A stretch of DNA of 40,762 bases. Origin: Nitrospinota bacterium (GTDB taxonomy: Bacteria > Nitrospinota_A > UBA7883). The stretch is from assembly GCA_029881335.1 (NCBI GenBank), contig JAOUMU010000012.1, positions 1 through 40,762 on the forward strand. Reading direction: 5' to 3'. The position numbers and the translations under genes were made by a program. The notes below the pieces were generated by a model. That model did no database searches. It was not told the origin of the DNA and worked only from the letters and a program-made list of their open reading frames with translations. How positions within the stretch are numbered: position 1 is the first letter of the stretch; each line of letters starts with the position of its first letter. Shown here piece after piece: positions 1-6,892 of the stretch.

Positions 1-531
1 CGGACGCACTATGCCGGTGGTACCCAGTATGGACAGCCCCCCCTCCACACCCAGCCGGGGGTTGAAGGTTTTTGGCGCCAGTTCCCGTCCACCGGGGATG
101 GAGACCCGCACCAGGATTGGTTTGTCCGTCACATCCCTCAGGGCCATGGCTATCATTTTTCGCGGGCCGGGATTTATGGCCGGTTCTCCCGGAGGCATGG
201 AAAGCCCCCTGCGGGTGACCGTGCCCACTCCCTCCCCCGCCTCGAACCTGATGTCGCCATCATCCATCCAGCTTACTTCCGCCACGATCCTGGCGCCGTG
301 AGTAATGTCCGGATCGTCTCCGGCGTTCTTCACCACCGCCGCCGTGGCGCCAGTTCGGGTCAATGCCGTATCCACAATTTCCATTTCCGCCGACTCGCCG
401 TTGGCCAGGACAATCTCCACCCGGTTCGGCGCCTGCTGACCCATAAGAATCATCGCCGCCGCCTTGGCAGCCGCCGATGCGCAAGCGCCGGTGGTGTAGC
501 CTGTCCTGAGGGTTTGCGGGGAGTTTGTCAT
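1..531 (-). CDS. cbiD: Cobalt-precorrin-5B C1-methyltransferase CbiD (N-terminal part)
   Basis: This is the first 177 codons; the gene continues past the left edge, so about half of a usual CbiD (roughly 360 residues) is present. CbiD methylates C-1 of cobalt-precorrin-5B with S-adenosylmethionine in the anaerobic cobalamin pathway, in the cytoplasm. The family signature LRTGYTTGACASAAAKAA lies at about residues 8-25, followed further in by GVGTVTRRGL, GEPAINPGPRKMI and LGTTGIVRP, all typical of CbiD. The start is the ATG at 529-531, which places the conserved block at the expected distance from the N-terminus. It follows cbiO with a 57-base gap and is probably the distal part of the same riboswitch-controlled operon. 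Identity is very secure; only the C-terminus is unseen. Confidence 0.96.
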   Translation of the reverse strand, partial: MTNSPQTLRTGYTTGACASAAAKAAAMILMGQQAPNRVEIVLANGESAEMEIVDTALTRTGATAAVVKNAGDDPDITHGARIVAEVSWMDDGDIRFEAGEGVGTVTRRGLSMPPGEPAINPGPRKMIAMALRDVTDKPILVRVSIPGGRELAPKTFNPRLGVEGGLSILGTTGIVRP

Positions 532-588
532 ATAAGAGAAGCCCTATTTCCAAAAAAGGTTCTCTCAAATAACTCTCTCAACAATCCA

Positions 589-1488
589 TCAGGTCCGCTC
601 ATCATCCGGCTCCTTGATAAGCGATTTCACCAGCGCCGACTCAGGAATATGCTCCAGCATTCTTTTTCGCGCCTCACCGATGGTCAGCGGCAGACCGTTG
701 ATCGGCACTCCATCGTAATGCTTGAGCTGGTGCAGCAGGGCGGAGACGTATGGCAAGCGCAGGCCCGCGCTCTTTAGCATCTCCTGGTCGCGAAATATTT
801 CCTCCGCTGTTCCGTTCATAATGGCGCGACCGTTTTTAAGGACGAATATGCGGTCCGCGAAAAGGGGCAACAGGTCGATGGAATGGGTGGCCAGCACCAC
901 TGTCACACCGGATTCCCTGTTCAGATCGCTCAAGAGGCGCGTCATCCCCTCCTCCCCCATCGGATCCAGGCCTGCGGTCGGCTCGTCCAGGATCAAAATC
1001 TTGGGCCCCATGGCCAAGGTCCCGGCCAGCGCCACTCTTTTTTTCTCACCATAGCTAAGATGGTGGACAGCCTTGCCCGCCAGGTGTCCGGCGCACACCT
1101 TAAAAAGAGCCTCTTCCACCCTGGCCTTCACTTCCGCTTCCGGCAAATCCATGTTCCTGGGACCAAAGGCCACATCCTCGGCCACGGTGGGGGCGAACAA
1201 CTGGTCGTCGGGATTCTGAAACACCATACCCACCTTGCCATACAACCGGGCGGAGCTCATCGACCTGATATCCCCCCCTTCCACCAGCACTTGACCCGTC
1301 TGCGGCTTGATAAGCCCCACCAGGGCCTTTAGCAGAGTGGTTTTCCCGGAGCCGTTGGAGGCCAGCAGGGCTGTGAACTTGCCATCCTGGGCGATGAAAT
1401 CCACATCCAGCAACGCCTTGGTCCCCTCCTGATATGTAAAGCTGATTCCCCTTGTTTCCAGGGCGGCGCGAGAGTTTTGTTGTGTCAT
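589..1488 (-). CDS. cbiO: Cobalt ECF transporter ATP-binding protein CbiO
   Basis: ATPase of an energy-coupling-factor (ECF) type cobalt importer; it hydrolyses ATP on the cytoplasmic face to drive uptake through CbiM and CbiQ. The 299-residue protein has Walker A ASNGSGKTT (about 43-51), Q-loop Gln91, ABC signature LSYGEKKRV (about 144-152, the usual CbiO variant), Walker B ILILDEP ending at Glu169, and the switch His202. Walker A begins with Ala where Gly is commoner, which the P-loop consensus tolerates. A C-terminal extension of about 80 residues follows the nucleotide-binding domain. Its ATG overlaps the cbiQ stop (ATGA), so translation is probably coupled. Nickel is possible as substrate, but the cobalamin context favours cobalt. 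Confidence 0.95.
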   Translation of the reverse strand: MTQQNSRAALETRGISFTYQEGTKALLDVDFIAQDGKFTALLASNGSGKTTLLKALVGLIKPQTGQVLVEGGDIRSMSSARLYGKVGMVFQNPDDQLFAPTVAEDVAFGPRNMDLPEAEVKARVEEALFKVCAGHLAGKAVHHLSYGEKKRVALAGTLAMGPKILILDEPTAGLDPMGEEGMTRLLSDLNRESGVTVVLATHSIDLLPLFADRIFVLKNGRAIMNGTAEEIFRDQEMLKSAGLRLPYVSALLHQLKHYDGVPINGLPLTIGEARKRMLEHIPESALVKSLIKEPDDERT

Positions 1489-2258
1489 ATCGCCTCAAGG
1501 ATGATAAAGAGGGCGCCCAGCGCCACAAGAGAACCGGCAGTTTTCATAATCCCGGCGGCGCCCAGCGGCGGCGGTGGATCGTATGGTATCTCCCCGGAGT
1601 ACCCGCGGACCAACATTGCCTCTTCCACTCTTTCCGCCTTTTCCATGGCGCCCAGCGCGACTGCGCCAGCCAGTGTCCCGGCGGAGGCGAGGGACCGCCC
1701 CGCGCTGGAGTATCCTAGCCTCGTTCTCTGGGCCGAACCGATCTCGGCGGCTTTTTCAAATATATCGAAGGTGAAGCGGTACACAAGCATCGCCACTTCC
1801 ACCCATCCTTTCGGCGCCCCCATCCACCGGAGTGAACGGAAGAGATGATGAGCGGGAGTCACGAAGCTGAACAGCTGTAGCACCGCCACCGCCCCCATCA
1901 CCCTGGCGGAGATCAATGCGCCCTGGCGTAATCCTTCCTCCGTGGCGGCCATGCCTAACCCTGCGAACTTGAAGATCCCGATCACCTCCCCTGGTGTCAT
2001 GAAAGTCTTTAGAAGTAGTATCAGGAGGGCAGTGCCCGCCGGGGCGGCGAACCTTAACACCACGTGACGCGCCGGGACCGAGGCCATGTAAGCGCCAATA
2101 AAGCCTACCGTGAGCATGAGAGCGGGAAATAGGGGGGAGCTGGCGGCAAGGGTCAGTATCACAGCTCCGAGAGCCACGATCACCTTCACCCTGGCGTCTA
2201 TGAAGGCCAGCCTGCTTTGGCGAATTGTGAATATATCGGAGAAGAGTTCAAACAACAT
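1485..2258 (-). CDS. cbiQ: Cobalt ECF transporter transmembrane protein CbiQ
   Basis: Integral membrane coupling subunit (T component) that links the CbiO ATPases to the metal-binding CbiM. The 257-residue product has hydrophobic spans near residues 20-60, 75-95 and 110-140 and a C-terminal span at about 235-255. It opens with LFELFSDIFTIRQS and a DARVKVI segment, as CbiQ proteins do, and carries the Ala-Arg-rich coupling-helix region (AEIGSAQRTRLGY and following). I chose the ATG at 2258 rather than an in-frame one at 2333, because this start gives the conserved N-terminus and only a short overlap with the upstream cbiN-like gene. The stop overlaps the cbiO start. Confidence 0.93.
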   Translation of the reverse strand: MLFELFSDIFTIRQSRLAFIDARVKVIVALGAVILTLAASSPLFPALMLTVGFIGAYMASVPARHVVLRFAAPAGTALLILLLKTFMTPGEVIGIFKFAGLGMAATEEGLRQGALISARVMGAVAVLQLFSFVTPAHHLFRSLRWMGAPKGWVEVAMLVYRFTFDIFEKAAEIGSAQRTRLGYSSAGRSLASAGTLAGAVALGAMEKAERVEEAMLVRGYSGEIPYDPPPPLGAAGIMKTAGSLVALGALFIILEAI

Positions 2259-2502
2259 CGCTGTCCCCTTTTGTGGGATTAGGCGCTTGAGACAGGTATC
2301 CGTGATAGAAGTAGCCGAGAGCAAAGCCACCAACCAATCCCGCCAGCAGGAACATCAGAAGGGGGAGGTCGCCCATTCCATCGAACATACCCGAGGTGGG
2401 GGGCCGGCCCGCGTCTGCGGCGAATTTGCCGACAACGGTTTCATCGATACCGGCCCATTTCTCCGGGGCCTCCAGCGTCGTGGTTGTATAAAGGCTTTTC
2501 AT
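2248..2502 (-). CDS. Small membrane subunit of the cobalt transporter (CbiN/PDGLE-like)
   Basis: An 84-residue protein sitting exactly where cbiN or a PDGLE-domain subunit is expected, between cbiM and cbiQ. It has a hydrophilic first half (APEKWAGIDETVVGKFAADA) and a single hydrophobic span at about residues 47-68 (LPLLMFLLAGLVGGFALGYF), then a short tail. The PDGLE sequence itself and the two-span layout of classical CbiN are not visible, so it is a variant or analogue. Its ATG overlaps the cbiM stop (ATGA) and its stop overlaps the cbiQ start, strong support for a real, co-translated gene. In known systems CbiN-type subunits help load metal into CbiM; that role here is inferred from position. 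Confidence 0.8.
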   Translation of the reverse strand: MKSLYTTTTLEAPEKWAGIDETVVGKFAADAGRPPTSGMFDGMGDLPLLMFLLAGLVGGFALGYFYHGYLSQAPNPTKGDSDVV

Positions 2503-3242
2503 GCCACTACTCCCAATCGATCCACATCCGCCACCTCCGGCCGCCGCCGCATGATAAAACGGTAGGCTCCGGCGGTGATGAATCCTTCCAGGACACCCAG
2601 CGGTATCTGGGTGGGGGCGAACGCGGCCATGATCGCCAGGAACATGGAAAACCATTCTCCATCGCGCGCCAACGCCAGCGACATGAATAGCGCCGTGCCG
2701 GAGTAGGTGGCCCAGTCGGCGATCAATCCGGCGGCGAAAGCGGAGGCCCATGTTCCTGCGCCAAGGCGCTTGCCCATGTGGAAAACGGCGTATCCGGTGA
2801 AGCCGCCAATCACTCCCATGGACATTGTGTTGGCGCCCAGGGTGGAGAGCCCCCCATGGGCCAGGAAGAGCGCCTGGAGCGTCAAAGCCACACTTGCAAT
2901 GAGCGCCGTGATGGTGGGTCCCATCAATATCGCCGCCAGCCCCACACCACAAGGATGGGCCGTGGCGCCAACCACAGGGACAGGAATGGGCATGCAGGAT
3001 ATGACGAACACCGCGGCTCCCGTCAGCCCTATGAGCGGCTTTACATGGATCGATCTGGCGCTGCGGATCCGAAGGTTTCGCAGCCCCAGGAACACGAAGG
3101 GCGCCGCCACGACAAACCATATCCCCGCCCACGAAGCTGGGAGTATTCCTTCCGTGATATGCATGGCCGCCGCATCTGTTGGCCAGGCGGCCAGGAGAGC
3201 GGCGAATAACGCCACTTTCATCCAGAATCTCTTCCGCTTCAT
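2499..3242 (-). CDS. cbiM: Cobalt ECF transporter substrate-binding membrane protein CbiM
   Basis: Metal-specific S component of the cobalt importer. The 247-residue protein starts with a signal-like segment (about 1-26, ending AAA) before MHITEG. In characterised CbiM/NikM proteins the processed N-terminal Met-His chelates Co or Ni, so the motif after the predicted cleavage point is telling. ATAHPCGVG and about six further hydrophobic spans match the family, as does the conserved STLGANTMSMGVIG stretch. The ATG at 3242 is used; ATG at 3251, overlapping the cbiX stop, is an equally possible start three residues longer. The gene overlaps the small subunit gene downstream by ATGA. Nickel specificity cannot be excluded from sequence, but the B12 operon argues for cobalt. 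Confidence 0.94.
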   Translation of the reverse strand: MKRKRFWMKVALFAALLAAWPTDAAAMHITEGILPASWAGIWFVVAAPFVFLGLRNLRIRSARSIHVKPLIGLTGAAVFVISCMPIPVPVVGATAHPCGVGLAAILMGPTITALIASVALTLQALFLAHGGLSTLGANTMSMGVIGGFTGYAVFHMGKRLGAGTWASAFAAGLIADWATYSGTALFMSLALARDGEWFSMFLAIMAAFAPTQIPLGVLEGFITAGAYRFIMRRRPEVADVDRLGVVA

Positions 3243-3243
3243 T

Positions 3244-3771
3244 TCAGTCATGGTGATGGCAGTGCCCATGCCCGTGATCCTTGTTGTATTGTTCAGCCTC
3301 ATCCGGGTCCATGGCCACGAACTCCTTCTCCCCTTTAGGCAGGGGAAATTTTTCGCGAGGGTCCAGCTTCATCTGGCGCACATCGTCCAAATCCCCGCTC
3401 TCCGCTATTCTTTTCTTCACCAGGGCCGCCAGGCTCTCGTCATAGCCCAGATGCTTGCCCAGCACCAGCTTCACACCGGGATAGGCCGCCGCTTCCGCCT
3501 GCATCATCTCCGGGATGTCCAGCCGCATATGCAGGCCCATGTGCAGGAAGTATGGTATCAGGATGATCTCCCTGGCGCCCAGGTCCACAAGCTTCTTCAA
3601 CGTCTCCGGGAAAAAGGGCCCCATGCGCGACATGTGGCACACCTCCACCGCCATATACTCCTCCTCCCGCCGCAGGTGATCGGCCACCGCCTCCATCCCC
3701 CGGGAGGCGCCCCGCACCCGCGAGCCGTGTCCCATCAGTATCACCGAGAGCCTTTTGCCATTCCCGCTCAT
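3244..3771 (-). CDS. cbiX: Sirohydrochlorin cobaltochelatase CbiX
   Basis: Inserts Co2+ into sirohydrochlorin, the first committed step of the anaerobic B12 pathway. The 175-residue protein has the MGHGSR motif with the catalytic His (residue 15) and a second metal-site region IPYFLHMGLHM (His77 and His81). Past about residue 120 it carries a C-terminal extension ending in a metal-binding-like tail, GHGHCHHHD. Long CbiX proteins such as the Bacillus megaterium enzyme also have His-rich regions. I chose ATG 3771 because GGGGTGA lies just upstream and it avoids overlapping cbiC; in-frame ATGs at 3786 and 3792 are alternatives. It is a one-domain form, shorter than the two-domain CbiX/SirB. Confidence 0.93.
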   Translation of the reverse strand: MSGNGKRLSVILMGHGSRVRGASRGMEAVADHLRREEEYMAVEVCHMSRMGPFFPETLKKLVDLGAREIILIPYFLHMGLHMRLDIPEMMQAEAAAYPGVKLVLGKHLGYDESLAALVKKRIAESGDLDDVRQMKLDPREKFPLPKGEKEFVAMDPDEAEQYNKDHGHGHCHHHD

Positions 3772-3775
3772 TTGT

Positions 3776-4471
3776 TCACCCCGCATTTTCACCGGCCAGG
3801 ATCAACAGAGAATGGACCACACTCACCGCCAGGGCGCTGCCTCCTCGCCTACCGTCAAGGGCGATGTATGGAGCGCCCAGGCTCATCAGCTCGCGTTTGC
3901 TTTCCACCACATGTATGAAACCCACCGGCATGGCGATCACCAGCGCGGGACGCACGCCATCCTCGGCGATCATCCTGCTTATTTCCATAAGGGCCACCGG
4001 CGCGTTGCCGATAACAGCCACGCCGCCATCCAGGATATCTTTTGCCCTCCTGGCGGCATAGAGCGACCGGGGCAATCCCGCCGCCTTTGCCTCTCGCGCC
4101 ACGTCTGGATCGGCTATATAGCAATGAACATCTTCTTTCGTATATGCGGGATGGACCAGAGCCAGCCGGGCCGCTGATATCCCGGCTCGGATCATGTTGG
4201 AGTCTGAATACAGAGGGCATTTGCGCCGTAAGGCGGCGATGCCGGATTCGATGGCGCCCTCGGAAAAGCGGACGTCATCCATCATTCCAAAATCGGCGGT
4301 GGTGTGGATCATCCGCCGGGTCACCACCCATTGCTCCGGTGTCATGTTATGCTCGCCGCGCTCTCTGTCGATCGCCTCGAAGCTCATCTCCTCAATGCGC
4401 TCCGGGGCTATCGGTTTATCCAGAAACTCGTATATGGAAAGCCGCGCCGCCTCCCTGGTTTCATCGTTCAT
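3776..4471 (-). CDS. cbiC: Cobalt-precorrin-8 methylmutase CbiC
   Basis: Moves the C-11 methyl group to C-12, turning cobalt-precorrin-8 into cobyrinate. The 231-residue protein is slightly longer than typical CbiC/CobH (about 210). It shows the family landmarks: the catalytic-His block RRMIHTTADFG near residue 55, PLYSDSNMIRAGI, GNAPVALMEI near residue 175 and MPVGFIHVVESKREL near 200. It overlaps the upstream cbiA stop by ATGA and precedes cbiX by four bases. The adjacent chelatase and CbiD mark it as the anaerobic CbiC rather than the aerobic CobH. Confidence 0.95.
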   Translation of the reverse strand: MNDETREAARLSIYEFLDKPIAPERIEEMSFEAIDRERGEHNMTPEQWVVTRRMIHTTADFGMMDDVRFSEGAIESGIAALRRKCPLYSDSNMIRAGISAARLALVHPAYTKEDVHCYIADPDVAREAKAAGLPRSLYAARRAKDILDGGVAVIGNAPVALMEISRMIAEDGVRPALVIAMPVGFIHVVESKRELMSLGAPYIALDGRRGGSALAVSVVHSLLILAGENAG

Positions 4472-5874
4472 CCTGCCTTTACCTCCATGATTCTTTCCGC
4501 GAATTTATCCGCCGCCCCTGCCGCAGAGGCGAAATGTATATGGGCATAGCTGGCCAGGGTATGGCCATGCTGATATCCTTCCGGCGATTTTTCCCCGTTG
4601 CGCGGACGCACAAGCTCGTATACCTGGCTCCACTCCGGTTCGGCCGCCGGGTCCTCCATCAGCTCCGAATAGTGGAACCTGTGGCCCCGCAACCTGTCCC
4701 CCTCCGCGCCGAAGAGCGATTGAGAGGTAAGCCTGGCCTCCACATAACCCAACGCCCGGAACCTTCCCAGCATTCTGGTCCATGCGGCCAGTTTTCCCAC
4801 CAGGGGCCATCTTTTCCCATCTCCATCCTCCACTCCACGGGAGAGGTAGATCAGTCCGCCGCATTCGGCGTATACCGGTCTGCCGGAAGCGCAAAAGTTT
4901 TTCGCTTCCTCCAACATTGTTTCGTTCCCCGCCAGTTCCCCGGCGTGCTGCTCCGGATATCCCCCGCCGTAATAAATGGCGTCCAGCCCCTCCGGCAGCT
5001 TTATGTCGCTGATGGGTGAGAACCGCACAAGCTCCAGCCCGGCCTTCTCCAGGGCTTTCAGGTTGTCCGGGTAGTAGAAATGAAACGCCTCATCCCATGC
5101 AACGCCCAGCCTGGCGCAAACCTGGATGGACGTATTCTCCGCCGATATCGGCTCCGAGTATGTCGGCTCGGCCATTAGGGGAGCTTGCCGAGCCATGGTC
5201 ATCACCGCTTCCAGATCCACTGCCTTTTCCACGGTGTCCGCCAACATCTCCAGCTTCTCTTCCACATCCTCCCTTTGCGAGGCGGTCACCAACCCAAGGT
5301 GGCGGCTTTTCAGCTCCGGAAAGGAGCCCCGGACGATTCCACCCAGCAGTGGTGGGGCGCCAGGCGCCTCCAGGGCGGCCTTTAACAAGTTGGCATGGCT
5401 GGCAGAGCCCACCTTGTTTGCAATTACTCCGGCCACTTTCACATCATTGTGGAATCTGGCATACCCCTGCGCCATGGCGGCCAGACTACCGGCCATGCCT
5501 CCCGCGTCCACCACCAATATGACGGGAGCCTTCAGGATGGCGGCCACCTGGGCGGTGCTCCCCTCCAGGGAGCCTGGGGACATGCCATCGAACATCCCCA
5601 TCACCCCCTCCACCACGGCCACTTGGGCTCCGGTGGCGGCCTGGATAAACAAGGACTCTACATAGTCCTGGCCCATCATCCATCCATCCAGGTTGTGGCA
5701 TTGTCGTTTGGCGGCAAGGCGCAGATACGTGGGGTCCAGAAAATCGGGCCCCACCTTGAAGGGGGCGACATTGAGCCCCTTTCGCACGAGAGCCCGGATC
5801 AGGCCAAGGGAAAATGAAGTTTTGCCGACGCCGCTTTGGGTCCCTGCTATCACAATTCTGGGTATGTTCAGCAT
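4468..5874 (-). CDS. cbiA: Cobyrinate a,c-diamide synthase CbiA
   Basis: ATP- and glutamine-dependent amidation of the a and c side chains of cobyrinate. The 468-residue length fits the family. The N-terminal dethiobiotin-synthetase-like domain has the P-loop GTQSGVGKTS (about 11-20), then KVGPDFLDPTYL and NLDGWMM. The C-terminal class I glutaminase domain has the nucleophile Cys338 in YAECGGLIYLS, preceded by GGGYPEQHA, and a late ASYAHIHF segment supplies the partner His. The ATG at 5874 is chosen because it puts the P-loop at the usual distance; an in-frame codon at 6081 would reach the riboswitch edge and is rejected. No good Shine-Dalgarno is visible at 5874. It is the first gene after the riboswitch. 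Confidence 0.95.
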   Translation of the reverse strand: MLNIPRIVIAGTQSGVGKTSFSLGLIRALVRKGLNVAPFKVGPDFLDPTYLRLAAKRQCHNLDGWMMGQDYVESLFIQAATGAQVAVVEGVMGMFDGMSPGSLEGSTAQVAAILKAPVILVVDAGGMAGSLAAMAQGYARFHNDVKVAGVIANKVGSASHANLLKAALEAPGAPPLLGGIVRGSFPELKSRHLGLVTASQREDVEEKLEMLADTVEKAVDLEAVMTMARQAPLMAEPTYSEPISAENTSIQVCARLGVAWDEAFHFYYPDNLKALEKAGLELVRFSPISDIKLPEGLDAIYYGGGYPEQHAGELAGNETMLEEAKNFCASGRPVYAECGGLIYLSRGVEDGDGKRWPLVGKLAAWTRMLGRFRALGYVEARLTSQSLFGAEGDRLRGHRFHYSELMEDPAAEPEWSQVYELVRPRNGEKSPEGYQHGHTLASYAHIHFASAAGAADKFAERIMEVKAG

Positions 5875-6081
5875 GGTTCTGGTCGGAGCAAGGGATGCGG
5901 AAACAATGGCGAATGAGCCAAGGGGATGGGAGAGGGAGCGCAAAGCCCAACGGGATGGCGGTGATTGAAAAACCGACCCATCATGATCCCAGCTCCAGCA
6001 AAAAAGCTTAACGCTGGAATGCCGATTTCCATTCCTGCAGGCGAGGGTATATGTCCACGAAAAACCCTCTCCGTCAATCAA
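5875..6081 (-). other. Untranslated leader between the cobalamin riboswitch and cbiA
   Basis: About 207 bases of transcribed leader, seemingly without a gene. It holds short inverted repeats that could form the expression platform: GAGGGT/ACCCTC (6042-6047 with 6064-6069) and GGAATG/CATTCC (6016-6021 with 6030-6035). A T6 run in the RNA sense at 6000-6005 lies about ten bases past the second hairpin. That is not a canonical intrinsic terminator, so transcriptional or translational control cannot be decided here. Confidence 0.5.
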
Positions 6082-6244
6082 CCACAGGCGAGTCTTCTGG
6101 CTTCGGGTTCCTCCTACTTGCCGGCCTTCCCGCCCTCGTACAAAGGCAGTGGCATATTCGGCTTTCGTCCCCCGTCACAGCGGCGGGTCCGCGACGGATT
6201 TCAACCGTCTTCCTCAATCAGGCCCCATCCGGGGCCACCTGTGG
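6082..6244 (-). promoter_or_regulatory. Cobalamin (AdoCbl) riboswitch aptamer
   Basis: Read on the minus strand, the segment carries the hallmark elements of the cobalamin riboswitch. They are the GGAAGACGGTTGAAATCCGTCGC block, the CCGCTGTGACGGGG block, the GCCACTG B12 box (6147-6153), GGGAAGGCC, and the closing GAAGCCAGAAGAC. The outer P1 stem is visible as CCACAGG at 6238-6244 pairing with CCTGTGG at 6082-6088. It lies upstream of cbiA and should repress the cbiA-to-cbiD operon when adenosylcobalamin is plentiful. Direct sequence evidence is strong; the mode of gene control is inferred. Confidence 0.97.
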
Positions 6245-6255
6245 ATTCGATTCAG

Positions 6256-6283
6256 ATTATAATCCTTGGCAATAAGGTGTCAA
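6256..6283 (-). promoter_or_regulatory. Sigma-70 type promoter of the cobalamin operon
   Basis: On the minus strand TTGACA (6283-6278) is followed after 16 bases by TATAAT (6261-6256). Both hexamers match the housekeeping consensus perfectly. Transcription would begin near 6248-6250, only a few bases before the riboswitch P1 stem, so the aptamer is the very first element of the transcript. This suggests a strong constitutive promoter with regulation left to the riboswitch. Confidence 0.85.
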
Positions 6284-6411
6284 CATATATTTTAGTTTTA
6301 CACCGCGAATTCCGCCACTCCCCCACACCTGACGGCAGCATATTTTATTTCTTGCCTTTCACCTTAAATTGTAATACTTTTTGTTTACTAACCGTATAAC
6401 AGGAGGGATAC

Positions 6412-6813
6412 ATGTCACAGACCTTCAAGGACAGGCTGAAGCTGTTGATCCAGGATGACAAACCATATGCCTGGGCGAGAAAGGTGGGCATAGAAAAGGG
6501 ATTGTTCCAGTATTACTGGCAAAAAGAAAAAATCCCCACATACCTGAACCTGATCAAAATACAGAAATACACCGGATGTTCCCTGGACTGGCTTTTGACC
6601 GGCAAGATAGCGCATTTCGGAAAAATACGCGACCTGCAGATGGTGAAGGAACCCAATCCGCTCAACGACAGAATCAACCAGCAAAGAGTGAGAGCGATTG
6701 AGCTAGTGGACAAGATATACCTTACGCGCAACACCAGCGATATAAAAATATTAGAGCTGTTTCTGGAGAAGCTGCTGACCCCCCTGGCCAAGGGGCGCAA
6801 ACCGGGAAGCTGA
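6412..6813 (+). CDS. Small XRE/CI-repressor-like helix-turn-helix protein
   Basis: A 133-residue protein whose N-terminal 65 residues resemble the helix-turn-helix domain of XRE or phage CI-type repressors. FKDRLKLLI is followed by a WARKVGIEKGLFQYYW recognition-helix-like stretch, and the domain ends with CSLDWLLTGK, a typical closing motif (SLDWLLTG) of this group. The remaining part, rich in Leu, Ile, Lys and Arg, may be a helical oligomerisation segment; no peptidase or ligand domain is seen. AGGAGGG about six bases before the ATG is a strong ribosome-binding site. It is divergent from the riboswitch operon and convergent with the TonB-receptor operon. A DNA-binding role is likely; its targets are unknown. 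Confidence 0.72.
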   Translation: MSQTFKDRLKLLIQDDKPYAWARKVGIEKGLFQYYWQKEKIPTYLNLIKIQKYTGCSLDWLLTGKIAHFGKIRDLQMVKEPNPLNDRINQQRVRAIELVDKIYLTRNTSDIKILELFLEKLLTPLAKGRKPGS

Positions 6814-6821
6814 CCATTGCG

Positions 6822-6871
6822 GCGCTCCCGGGCGGATTTTAACCACCCAGCGCCGTGGATCCGGGAAGCGC
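6822..6871. terminator. Candidate bidirectional terminator hairpin
   Basis: In the gap between two convergent genes, GCGCTCCCGG (6822-6831) pairs with CCGGGAAGCGC (6861-6871), ten pairs with one bulged base. An alternative inner pairing GGCGCT/AGCGCC (6821-6826 with 6849-6854) also exists. No clear T-run follows on either strand, so it is a GC-rich stop or stability element rather than a textbook intrinsic terminator. Confidence 0.4.
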
Positions 6872-6892
6872 TCCTTTCAGCCCCATGAGGCC

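Noticed and set aside
2707-3918. Long open frame on the plus strand across cbiM and cbiX
   Set aside because: It is antisense to two clearly recognised genes, shows no family motif and has a composition typical of reversed GC-rich coding sequence.
5875-6081. Extended N-terminus of CbiA from an in-frame codon at 6081
   Set aside because: It would reach the edge of the riboswitch and add a non-conserved leader ahead of the P-loop region.
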